From Aggregatibacter sp. 2125159857 (GTDB lineage Bacteria; Pseudomonadota; Gammaproteobacteria; Enterobacterales; Pasteurellaceae): a DNA stretch of 64,000 nt. The stretch is taken from positions 372,001-436,000 of the forward strand of contig NZ_CP072548.1 of NCBI RefSeq assembly GCF_017798005.1. The letters run 5' to 3'. Position numbers and translations under genes: made by a program. The notes beneath the pieces were generated by a model. That model ran no database searches. It saw nothing but the letters and a program-made list of their open reading frames with translations, and was not told where the DNA came from. This document shows positions 51,501 to 59,126 of this stretch, in pieces (position 1 is the first letter of the stretch; each line of letters begins with the position of its first letter).

Positions 51501-53151
51501 GAATGGATTTGTCGTCATGTGGCAGCTCATGAAATTGGTGACGCCATTGGCGCATATCATGAGTTTCACCATTATTATGGGTACCCTCGGTTTCCTCAGT
51601 GCTATTTTCATTATGGTGCTGGGTGCGATGGGTTTGTCAGAATTGCTTAATTTCCACTCCCATTTAAATTTATCGCAAATATTGACCGCACTTATTGTGC
51701 TTGCGGTAGCGCGTGGTATTTTGCGTTATTTGGAACAAATGTCCGGCCATTACATCGCCTTCAAATTATTGGCGTTGTTGCGCGACAAAGTGTTCAGTGC
51801 ATTACGTCGTTTGGCGTTTGTGAAATTGCAGGACAAACAATCCGGTCAATTGCTTTCGTTGGTCACCAATGACATTGAATTGTTGGAAGTGTTTTATGCG
51901 CACACCATCGCGCCGATCGCTATTGCTTTTTTAACCTCGGGTATCTTGTTGGCGGTGTTCGCGCATATTTCTTGGTGGTTCGTGTTGGTGGCATTTTTAG
52001 CTTATGTGACCGTCGGCATTATTTTGCCTATCGTCACCACCCAAATGGCACGTGAAGATGGCCGCAAATACCGTGACTTAGTCGGCGAAATGAACGATTT
52101 CTTCCTCGACAGTATTCGCGGCATGAAAGAAATTCAACTTTTCGGCAACGAGGAAAAACGCTTACAGGAAATCCATCAGCGCAGTGAAAAAATCGACCAA
52201 GCCTTTTTAAAAATCAAACAACAAGAAGGCAACGTGCGTTCGTTCACCGAAATCGCGGTGTCTTTCTTCAATATCGTGATTTTATTGGTGGGCTTAACGC
52301 TCTTTGCTTACGATTACATTGATTTTGCCGGCTTGCTCATTGGTGTGATTTTATTGATGTCCAGTTATGGACCGGTGATTGCCTTAAGTAACCTGTCCAA
52401 CAACTTATTGCAAACCCTCGCCAGTGGCGAACGTGTCTTGGCATTATTGGCAGAACAACCGGAATTAAAAGACGTAGAAAACGGCGTGAATATGACTGAC
52501 GTGCAGCAAATTAAGGTAGAAAATGTCAGTTTTGCTTATGCGGACGAACAAATTTTGTCTGATGTGAATTTGCAGATCAAAAAAGGCGAAATTCTCGGTA
52601 TTCACGGCCGCAGCGGTAGCGGGAAAAGTACCCTTTTGAAATTAATGATGCGTTTTTATGATCCGCAACAAGGTCGTATTTGCATTAACGATACTGACTT
52701 AAAAAACATTAATACGGTGAATTTGCGCGACAATATCGCTTACATCACCCAACAAACCTATATTTTCAATGAAACGGTGTATGAAAATATTGTATTGGCA
52801 AACCGTAAGGCAACAAAAGAGCAAGTGATTGAAGCGGCAAAAAAAGCCTCCATTCATGAATTTATCATGAGCTTGCCGGAAGGTTACGAAACCAAAATCA
52901 CTGAAATGGGGAACAACCTTTCCGACGGTGAAAAACAACGTATCGGCATTGCTCGCGCCTTCTTGCATAATGCGCCGATTATTTTGTTGGACGAACCGAC
53001 CAGTAATCTGGATAGCTTAAACGAAGCCATGATTTTGCAATCCTTGCTAAACGTGAAAGCGGAAAAATTGATTATCTTGGTAAGCCATCGTGCCTCTACT
53101 ATGGCGATTTGTGATCAGGTTATTCCTATCGCCAACGGGCGAATGTCATAG
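51493..53151 (+). CDS. CydC-like ABC exporter half-transporter
   Basis: The 552-residue partner has six membrane segments (to about residue 310) and an ATPase with Walker A GRSGSGKST near 375, a variant signature LSDGEKQR near 478 and Walker B IILLDEPTSNLD. The changed signature and the overlapping start point to an obligate asymmetric heterodimer with the preceding gene. An uptake signal (51685) is in frame. An inverted uptake-signal terminator follows. Confidence 0.8.
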   Translation: MRKNGFVVMWQLMKLVTPLAHIMSFTIIMGTLGFLSAIFIMVLGAMGLSELLNFHSHLNLSQILTALIVLAVARGILRYLEQMSGHYIAFKLLALLRDKVFSALRRLAFVKLQDKQSGQLLSLVTNDIELLEVFYAHTIAPIAIAFLTSGILLAVFAHISWWFVLVAFLAYVTVGIILPIVTTQMAREDGRKYRDLVGEMNDFFLDSIRGMKEIQLFGNEEKRLQEIHQRSEKIDQAFLKIKQQEGNVRSFTEIAVSFFNIVILLVGLTLFAYDYIDFAGLLIGVILLMSSYGPVIALSNLSNNLLQTLASGERVLALLAEQPELKDVENGVNMTDVQQIKVENVSFAYADEQILSDVNLQIKKGEILGIHGRSGSGKSTLLKLMMRFYDPQQGRICINDTDLKNINTVNLRDNIAYITQQTYIFNETVYENIVLANRKATKEQVIEAAKKASIHEFIMSLPEGYETKITEMGNNLSDGEKQRIGIARAFLHNAPIILLDEPTSNLDSLNEAMILQSLLNVKAEKLIILVSHRASTMAICDQVIPIANGRMS

Positions 53152-53171
53152 TTAAGTCCCGTTGAGTATGA

Positions 53172-53230
53172 AAGTGCGGTGAGTTTTTATGGTGTTTTAA
53201 AACGCTGAGAAAATCCACCGCACTTTTTTT
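53172..53230 (+). terminator. Uptake-signal terminator after the exporter operon
   Basis: AAGTGCGGT (53172-53180) and ACCGCACTT (53217-53225) form an inverted pair followed by seven T. Confidence 0.75.
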
Positions 53231-53292
53231 ATGCGTATTTTTCCGTTTGCTATCAGTAAATCGGTTAGGCGGTAAAATTTTTAAATAAACAG

Positions 53293-53339
53293 TTGTTTTT
53301 TGAAAACGATCTCTATATATTGTATTCAGATGAATACAA
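53293..53339 (+). promoter_or_regulatory. Promoter and palindromic operator of the RHH-pspA-yqiJK operon
   Basis: TTGTTT (53293-53298) and TATATT (53316-53321) are 17 bp apart. TTGTATTCA (53320-53328) and TGAATACAA (53331-53339) form a perfect 9-bp palindrome with a two-base centre that overlaps the end of the -10 and the expected start. This is where a repressor would act, and the first gene of the operon resembles a ribbon-helix-helix DNA-binding protein. Confidence 0.65.
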
Positions 53340-53355
53340 ATGATGAGGTTTGAAT

Positions 53356-53856
53356 ATGAGTGTAGCAAATCGAATTCCGATAAGCGTGAGAATTTCTCAG
53401 GAAGATGCGGATTTTATTGCAAATTTACAGGTTGAAGGGGCAAATACGCCTTCGGAAAAAATTCGTGAATTATTAAAACAAGCCCGGCAAAGTTATACAC
53501 AGCCGCAGGATTACGGCACCGCTTTAGCGCAAGCGGAACAGTTTTTACAAAATGCCAAGCGCGATGTGTTACATGCGGAAAAAGAGCTGGGGGTTCATTC
53601 GCACATTCTGGCGCGCTTATTTGAATTGTTACCGGATTTAACCGCAACATTAGTCGCAGATGTGCCGACAGAAAGCGAGTTAGAGGCGTTAAAAAAATAT
53701 GAGCGCGAAGTCATGTGGCGTATTGTGCGTTTAACTGACAGCATTTTGCAACTGGCGGTGACGGCGAAAGGGGCCGCATTCGATGACAGTGTGTTAGCCC
53801 AACTGGAAAACACATTGAATTTGGCTCACATTATTCGTCAACGTGATGAAAAATAA
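53356..53856 (+). CDS. Ribbon-helix-helix-like protein with coiled C-terminal part
   Basis: I do not know this 166-residue protein by name. Residues 5-40 (RIPISVRIS, then EDADFIANLQVEG and TPSEKIRELLKQAR) have the strand-helix-helix pattern of ribbon-helix-helix DNA-binding domains such as Arc and CopG. The rest is helical, with a likely coiled coil. The ATG at 53356 has GAGG 7 bases upstream; an in-frame TTG at 53350 was rejected. It leads an operon with a PspA-like gene 19 bases downstream. Autorepression through the palindrome at 53320-53339 is an inference. Confidence 0.75.
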   Translation: MSVANRIPISVRISQEDADFIANLQVEGANTPSEKIRELLKQARQSYTQPQDYGTALAQAEQFLQNAKRDVLHAEKELGVHSHILARLFELLPDLTATLVADVPTESELEALKKYEREVMWRIVRLTDSILQLAVTAKGAAFDDSVLAQLENTLNLAHIIRQRDEK

Positions 53857-53875
53857 AAAAAGAAGGAGGTAGAAT

Positions 53876-54544
53876 ATGAGCGAAACATTAGCTCGTCGTG
53901 TCGGACGTTTGGTCAGTGGCGGATTTCATGCCATTTTAGATGCCGCAGAAAATTTAGCACCGGAAGCGGTGATGAATGAAAATATTCGCGAGATTGAGCG
54001 CGCAATAGATGAAGTGCGGTCAGAATTAGGCAAGGTTTTAGTGCAGAAGCATTTAGCCACGAAAAAAATGGCGGATGAAAGCAATCGCCATGAAACGTTG
54101 CAGGCAGATATTCAAGAAGCACTGAAAGCCAATCGTGATGACTTGGCGGAAATCGGGATTGCCGAACAAATGGATATTGAGGCGCGCTTGCCGGTGTTGG
54201 AAAATACGGTAGCGGACTGTGTGGCGCAGGAAAAAGAGCTTGAAGGGTTTATTGTGGCATTGCAAGCGAAACGACGTGAAATGCAACAGGCCGTTCAAGA
54301 TTGGAAGCAAAGCCAAACGCAAGCGGCAACGCATGACAAGGGGCGCGACGGTTCCACATTAAATCAAATTTTGCGTAATACCGAAAAGACCGCCAATGCG
54401 TTTGATCGGTTGATGGGGCGACAAACCGGCTTGCATATGGCAGGACGTGATCCGTCACAGTTAGCTAAATTAAAGGATTTGGAAGAGGTGAGCAGAACGA
54501 ATCGGATTAAAGAACGTTTAGCACAACTGAAAACCGCCAAATAG
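53876..54544 (+). CDS. PspA/IM30 family protein
   Basis: The 222-residue protein is a nearly continuous coiled coil of the PspA/IM30 (ESCRT-III-like) superfamily. It begins with an amphipathic stretch (residues about 5-30) and continues through MNENIREIERAIDEVRSELG, like the YjfJ branch rather than the sigma-54-linked PspA. Such proteins coat stressed inner membrane. A perfect AAGGAGGT ribosome site precedes the ATG, suggesting high expression. No pspF, pspB or pspC is present. An uptake signal (54012) lies in frame. Confidence 0.85.
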   Translation: MSETLARRVGRLVSGGFHAILDAAENLAPEAVMNENIREIERAIDEVRSELGKVLVQKHLATKKMADESNRHETLQADIQEALKANRDDLAEIGIAEQMDIEARLPVLENTVADCVAQEKELEGFIVALQAKRREMQQAVQDWKQSQTQAATHDKGRDGSTLNQILRNTEKTANAFDRLMGRQTGLHMAGRDPSQLAKLKDLEEVSRTNRIKERLAQLKTAK

Positions 54545-54566
54545 CATCTTGAAATAAGGATATATT

Positions 54567-55229
54567 ATGTGGGAACTGATTACTGCACCGCAAAATAGCA
54601 TTTTCGGCATTGCCATTATGCTGATGTTATTGCTTGGCATTCTTGAACTGGCATCATTTATGCTGGGTGGCATTAATGAGTGGGTCGATGGTTTTTTACC
54701 GGATAGCTTAACGGACACACAGGCAGAAATTGGGCTGAATTACGCCGACAGTGGCGTGGTGATCCGATTTTTAAGTTGGTTATATGTCGGCAAGTTGCCT
54801 CTATTAATGTTAGTGGTGATTTTTCTCGCCACGTTTGGCTTGCTAGGTTATAGCTTGCAATATGCATTACATCAGTTCTCCGGTTTTTATTTGCAGGGGG
54901 GGGGTGCTGCCGTGATCGTCTGGTTTGCCAGCCTACCGTTGGTGCGCATGGCGGCTGCCGGGGTTTATCACATCTTTCCTAAAGATGAAACGACCGCCGT
55001 TACCCAAGAAAGTTTGGTCGGTTGTGTCGGGGTGGTGATACTTGGCACAGCAAAGCGAGGCAGTCCCGCCCAAGCGCGCGTAAAGGATGGTTACGGTCAG
55101 CAACATTATGTCATGGTCGAACCTGACGATGATAACGCACTCATGCAAGGCGAAACGGTATTACTGATTTCTTTACAAGATAATCTTTTTAAAGCAATCA
55201 AAAATCCGAATGGAAATTTGGTTGATTAA
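54567..55229 (+). CDS. yqiJ: YqiJ family inner-membrane protein
   Basis: The 220-residue protein has three to four membrane segments (residues about 10-35, 70-100, 108-135) and a C-terminal OB-like domain (from about 150: TQESLVGCVGVVILGTAKRGSPAQARV), matching YqiJ, a relative of NfeD proteins that partner flotillins. It is directly upstream of yqiK as in E. coli. A run of nine G (54896-54904) encodes Gln-Gly-Gly-Gly and makes the gene prone to slippage; it is in frame here. See the repeat entry. Confidence 0.87.
   Translation: MWELITAPQNSIFGIAIMLMLLLGILELASFMLGGINEWVDGFLPDSLTDTQAEIGLNYADSGVVIRFLSWLYVGKLPLLMLVVIFLATFGLLGYSLQYALHQFSGFYLQGGGAAVIVWFASLPLVRMAAAGVYHIFPKDETTAVTQESLVGCVGVVILGTAKRGSPAQARVKDGYGQQHYVMVEPDDDNALMQGETVLLISLQDNLFKAIKNPNGNLVD
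54896..54904 (+). repeat. Run of nine G inside yqiJ
   Basis: An uninterrupted G9 tract at about codon 110 of yqiJ. Gain or loss of one G would shift the frame and truncate the protein before its C-terminal domain. Such tracts mediate phase variation in Pasteurellaceae. Other strains would show whether it varies. Confidence 0.85.
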
Positions 55230-55264
55230 CGACGACGTATTTTTCTCAAACACAAGGACAAATT

Positions 55265-56974
55265 ATGGAACTGATAAGCGTTATTGCCGGCATTGTACTC
55301 ATTGCATTATTAATTCTCGGCCTCATTCTTACCCGATTATATCGTCGCGCCAGCAAAGAGGTCTCGTTTGTACGCACCGGTTTTGGCGGTGAAAAAGTGA
55401 TCATGAATGGCGGTGCGATTGTCTTGCCCGTGTTACATGAAGTGATTCCCGTGAATATGAATACCTTGCGTTTGGAAGTGCGTCGCGCAGCAGATCAGGC
55501 GTTGATTACCCGAGATCGTATGCGGGTGGATGTGACGGCAGAGTTTTATGTGCGAGTGAAACCGACCGCCGAAAGCATTGCCACGGCGGCGCAAACCTTG
55601 GGGATGAAAACCATGTCACCGGAACAATTAAAAGAATTGGTGGAAGGGAAGTTTGTTGACAGTTTGCGGGCGGTTGCAGCGGAAATGGCCATGGAAGAAT
55701 TGCATGAAAAACGGGTGGATTTTGTGCAAAAAGTGCAACAAGTGGTCTCGGAAGATTTGTTTAAAAACGGCTTGGAATTGGAAACCGTATCGCTGACCGG
55801 CTTGGATCAAACCAGTTTTGAATACTTCAATCCGCAAAATGCCTTTGACGCGGAAGGTTTAACCCGCTTAACGGAAACCATCGAGGTGCGCCGTAAAAAA
55901 CGTAACGATATTGAACAGGATACGGATTTGGCGATAAAAACCAAAAATTTGGAAGCCGAACGTACTCGTTTACAAATTTTGCGTGAAGAAGAATATGCCA
56001 AATTAGAACAAGAGCGTGAGATTGCGATACGTCGGGCGGAACAAAATGCCGAAATTGCCGGACAGGAAGCGCAGAAAAAACGCGAAGCGGAAGAAGTCAA
56101 AATCGCAGCGTCTCGAGAAGTGGACTTAAAACGCATTCTTGCGGAACGTGATATTGAAAATGAAAAAATTCAAAAAGATCAACAAATTGAACGCGCAGAA
56201 GTAGAGCGTAAAAAAGCGATTGAATTAGCCGAGCAAGATCGCGCTATTGCCGTTGCAGAAAAATCACGCGCCGAATCGGAAGCCAAAGCGCTGGCAGATA
56301 AAGCGCGTGCATCGGCTGTGCGAGAAGAGGAAAGTGTTATCACAGTGCGTGAAACAGAAAAAGCGGAACGTGCCAAAGCCGTTGAATTGATTGCGGCTCA
56401 AGAAATCGCGCAAAAAGATGCCATTGCGATCACGGTTGCGGCGGAGGCGGAAAAACAAGCCGCATTTGACCGTGCAGAAGCGTTACGCATTGTGGCGGAA
56501 GCCGAGGCGGAGAAACAACGCTTACAAGCCAAAGGGGAAGCAGATGCAAAAATCTTGTTAGCCAAAGCCTTGGAGCAACAATATAAAGTGGATGCCGAAG
56601 GGACTCGCGCCGTTAATGAAGCGGCGAATGTCTTGTCCGTTGAGCAAGTGGAAATGCAAGTTCGCCTTGCGCTATTGAAACATTTACCGGACATTATTCG
56701 TGAAAGCGTACGTCCAATGGAAAATATTGACGATATTAAAATTTTGCAAGTCAACGGCCTTGGAGGGTTTGGTGCCGCGACATCTGCTGAGCAGGGTGAA
56801 GTCGCTTCACAGGCCAGTTTATCCGATCAGCTTGTGAACAGCGCATTACGCTATCGCGGACAAGCACCGCTGGTGGATAATCTGCTAAAAGAGCTAGGCT
56901 TAAACGGTGCCGACATCAATGGTTTGACCCAAAATCTTAACCAACAAGTGACAAAATCAAACCACGAATCATAA
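55265..56974 (+). CDS. yqiK: Flotillin family inner-membrane protein YqiK
   Basis: The 569-residue protein has one N-terminal membrane segment (residues about 4-26), an SPFH/band-7 domain (about 30-200, including RMRVDVTAEFYVRVKP) and a very long Glu/Ala/Lys/Arg-rich coiled coil (about 210-470). It ends with the flotillin-type C-terminal domain (VEQVEMQVRLALLKHLPDIIRESVRPMENIDDIKI). It is the flotillin of membrane microdomains. The order PspA-YqiJ-YqiK points to an envelope-stress unit. Start ATG follows AAGGACAAATT. Confidence 0.9.
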   Translation: MELISVIAGIVLIALLILGLILTRLYRRASKEVSFVRTGFGGEKVIMNGGAIVLPVLHEVIPVNMNTLRLEVRRAADQALITRDRMRVDVTAEFYVRVKPTAESIATAAQTLGMKTMSPEQLKELVEGKFVDSLRAVAAEMAMEELHEKRVDFVQKVQQVVSEDLFKNGLELETVSLTGLDQTSFEYFNPQNAFDAEGLTRLTETIEVRRKKRNDIEQDTDLAIKTKNLEAERTRLQILREEEYAKLEQEREIAIRRAEQNAEIAGQEAQKKREAEEVKIAASREVDLKRILAERDIENEKIQKDQQIERAEVERKKAIELAEQDRAIAVAEKSRAESEAKALADKARASAVREEESVITVRETEKAERAKAVELIAAQEIAQKDAIAITVAAEAEKQAAFDRAEALRIVAEAEAEKQRLQAKGEADAKILLAKALEQQYKVDAEGTRAVNEAANVLSVEQVEMQVRLALLKHLPDIIRESVRPMENIDDIKILQVNGLGGFGAATSAEQGEVASQASLSDQLVNSALRYRGQAPLVDNLLKELGLNGADINGLTQNLNQQVTKSNHES

Positions 56975-57041
56975 GGATGAAAAGTGCGGTGGATTTCGAT
57001 ATTCCATCCTACTTACCCGAAGAGCAAGCCGCTTTCTTCGC

Positions 57042-57104
57042 ATATGTTTAAAAATGGAGAAATTTTAAACCTATTTTGTTGATATGTTGATTTGATAAAC
57101 ATAT
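57042..57104. promoter_or_regulatory. Repeated ATATGTT half-sites before the Fic gene
   Basis: ATATGTTTA (57042-57050) and TAAACATAT (57096-57104) are a perfect inverted repeat. A further ATATGTT (57082-57088) forms a closer inverted repeat with AACATAT (57098-57104). Three half-sites within 63 bp upstream of a Fic gene with a winged-helix domain suggest an operator. Confidence 0.5.
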
Positions 57105-57140
57105 ACTTCGAATTTGTTTAAAAAAATGAGATTTTTAAAG

Positions 57141-58256
57141 ATGAGACAATGGAACCCAACGTTTGCGTTTAATCAGCTTCCTGATCTTCCACCAACGGAA
57201 GAATTGGAAACGAAAGACATTTTAAAGCAAACGATCAAAGCGAGAGCAGCATTAGCGGAGTTAAAACAAGCGGCTGAGCTTATCCCTAATCAGTCGATGT
57301 TAATCAATACGTTGCCGATTATGGAAGCGCGTGCAAGTAGTGAAATTGAGAATATCGTTACCACAACAGATAAACTTTTCCGGTCATTACAGCTTGATAG
57401 TGAAGAAGATGATGCGGCGACCAAAGAAGCATTGCAATATCGAACAGCCTTATTTTCCGGATTTGAGAGTTTAAAGGAGCGTCCACTTTGTACACAAACA
57501 GCCGTATTGGTATGTAGTGAGATAAAAGGACGCGCAATGGATATTCGGAAGGTAACCGGAACGGCATTACGCAATGGGATGAATGGTGAGGTCATTTACA
57601 CGCCACCGGAAGGAGAGAGGTTGATTCGGGATAAACTAGCAAATTGGGAAACGTTTATTCATAACAATGAGGCGTTGGATCCGTTGATTATTTTGGCGGT
57701 TGCACATTATCAGTTTGAGGCTATTCATCCTTTTTTAGATGGTAATGGGCGAACAGGGCGAGTGTTAAATAGTTTATTGCTGATTGAAAAAGGACTTCTT
57801 CATTTGCCGATTTTATATTTAAGTCGTTATATTATTGAGCATAAAGCAGATTATTATCGCTTGTTGTTGGATGTCACTGCTAATCAAAATTGGCAAGATT
57901 GGTTGTTGTATTTCTTAAAAGGGATTGAAGAGACGGCAATTTGGACGTTGAGTAAAATTGAGGCAATCAAAGCCTTGTCTATTGAAACAAAACGTTACAT
58001 TCAACAATCTTTGCCTCATCTTTACAGTTTAGAATTAGTCGAATTGCTGTTTGAACAACCTTATACTCGCATCGCAAATTTAGAACGAGCAGGCATTGCT
58101 AAAAGACAAACCGCGTCTAAATATTTAAAAGATTTGTGTGATGCAGGGGTTTTAAGTGAACAATCTGTAGGGAGGGATAAATTATTTATTCATCCGAAAC
58201 TAATGGAGTTGCTGAGAGGTGAAAATAATGTATTTACACCTTATGCAACCAATTAA
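57141..58256 (+). CDS. Fic family protein (AMPylase-type) with C-terminal winged helix
   Basis: Fic proteins transfer AMP or other nucleotides to target hydroxyls. The 371-residue protein has an N-terminal Fic_N-type domain ([14 protein letters not shown] type) with the inhibitory motif SSEIEN at residues 66-71, making it a class II, self-inhibited Fic. It has the catalytic loop [12 protein letters not shown] with the catalytic His near residue 196. Residues about 300-371 form a winged-helix domain ([23 protein letters not shown]), as in Fic proteins that regulate their own operon. Possible starts are ATG 57141, ATG 57126 and TTG 57114; 57141 fits the family best. No adjacent antitoxin gene is seen. 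Confidence 0.85.
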   Translation: MRQWNPTFAFNQLPDLPPTEELETKDILKQTIKARAALAELKQAAELIPNQSMLINTLPIMEARASSEIENIVTTTDKLFRSLQLDSEEDDAATKEALQYRTALFSGFESLKERPLCTQTAVLVCSEIKGRAMDIRKVTGTALRNGMNGEVIYTPPEGERLIRDKLANWETFIHNNEALDPLIILAVAHYQFEAIHPFLDGNGRTGRVLNSLLLIEKGLLHLPILYLSRYIIEHKADYYRLLLDVTANQNWQDWLLYFLKGIEETAIWTLSKIEAIKALSIETKRYIQQSLPHLYSLELVELLFEQPYTRIANLERAGIAKRQTASKYLKDLCDAGVLSEQSVGRDKLFIHPKLMELLRGENNVFTPYATN

Positions 58257-58397
58257 ATAAAAAAATCACCGCACTTTTTCTGTTCAGCGAAATCATGTGA
58301 TTCGACTTTGTTGTCATATTTTGAGCGTTATATTGTGATTCCCTCTAAACAAACGTAAACTACCGCCATCATATTTATGATGATAAAGGAGAATTCA

Positions 58398-59057
58398 ATG
58401 TTTGCTACCAAACAACAAGTATTAGATGCCTTCCATTTCCGTTGCGCAACACGTTATTACGATCCCGAGCGCAAAATCAGCAAAGAAGATTTTGACTATA
58501 TTTTAGAACTTGGTCGCTTATCGCCAAGTTCCGTAGGATCCGAACCATGGCAATTTTTAGTGGTGCAAAATCCCGAATTACGCCAAGCCTTAAAACCGGT
58601 GAGTTGGGGCATGGCAACGCAGTTAGATGATGCTAGCCATGTGGTGGTGATTTTGGCGAATAAAAATATGCGTTACGATTCTGAGGATTTTCGCGCAAAC
58701 CTTGCACGTCGTGGCTTGACGGAAGAGCAAATGCAAGCCAATATGGCGACCTATCAACGCTTTCAAACAGAACACATAAACGTGTTGGAAAACGACCGCA
58801 CTTTATTTGACTGGGCGAGCAAACAAACCTATATCGCCCTTGCCAATATGATGACGGGTGCGGCCTTAATCGGTATCGACAGTTGCCCGGTTGAAGGGTT
58901 TAACTATGCGGAAGTCAACCGTATTTTGGCGCAAACCGGTGCGTATGACGCAGAAAAATATGCGGTGTCCGTTGCGGTGACGTTCGGTTATCGCGCCAAA
59001 GAGATTCGTCCAAAATCCCGCAAAACACTCAATGAGATTGTACATTGGATCGAATAA
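58398..59057 (+). CDS. NAD(P)H nitroreductase family protein (NfsB-like)
   Basis: The 219-residue FMN protein of the nitroreductase family has the FRCATRYYDPERKIS start and RLSPSSVGSEPWQFLVV near residue 45, which are FMN-binding signatures of NfsB-type enzymes, and a GAALIGIDSCPVEGF block near 160. It reduces nitro compounds or quinones with NAD(P)H. The ATG at 58398 has AAGGAG upstream; the longer form from 58377 was rejected. An uptake signal (58796) is in frame. Confidence 0.87.
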   Translation: MFATKQQVLDAFHFRCATRYYDPERKISKEDFDYILELGRLSPSSVGSEPWQFLVVQNPELRQALKPVSWGMATQLDDASHVVVILANKNMRYDSEDFRANLARRGLTEEQMQANMATYQRFQTEHINVLENDRTLFDWASKQTYIALANMMTGAALIGIDSCPVEGFNYAEVNRILAQTGAYDAEKYAVSVAVTFGYRAKEIRPKSRKTLNEIVHWIE

Positions 59058-59126
59058 TTTTTTCTCAAATTCGCGCTTTGTTGTCATAGCTTAAAAGAGC
59101 GGATTTTTTACGTTTTGGAGACTGAA

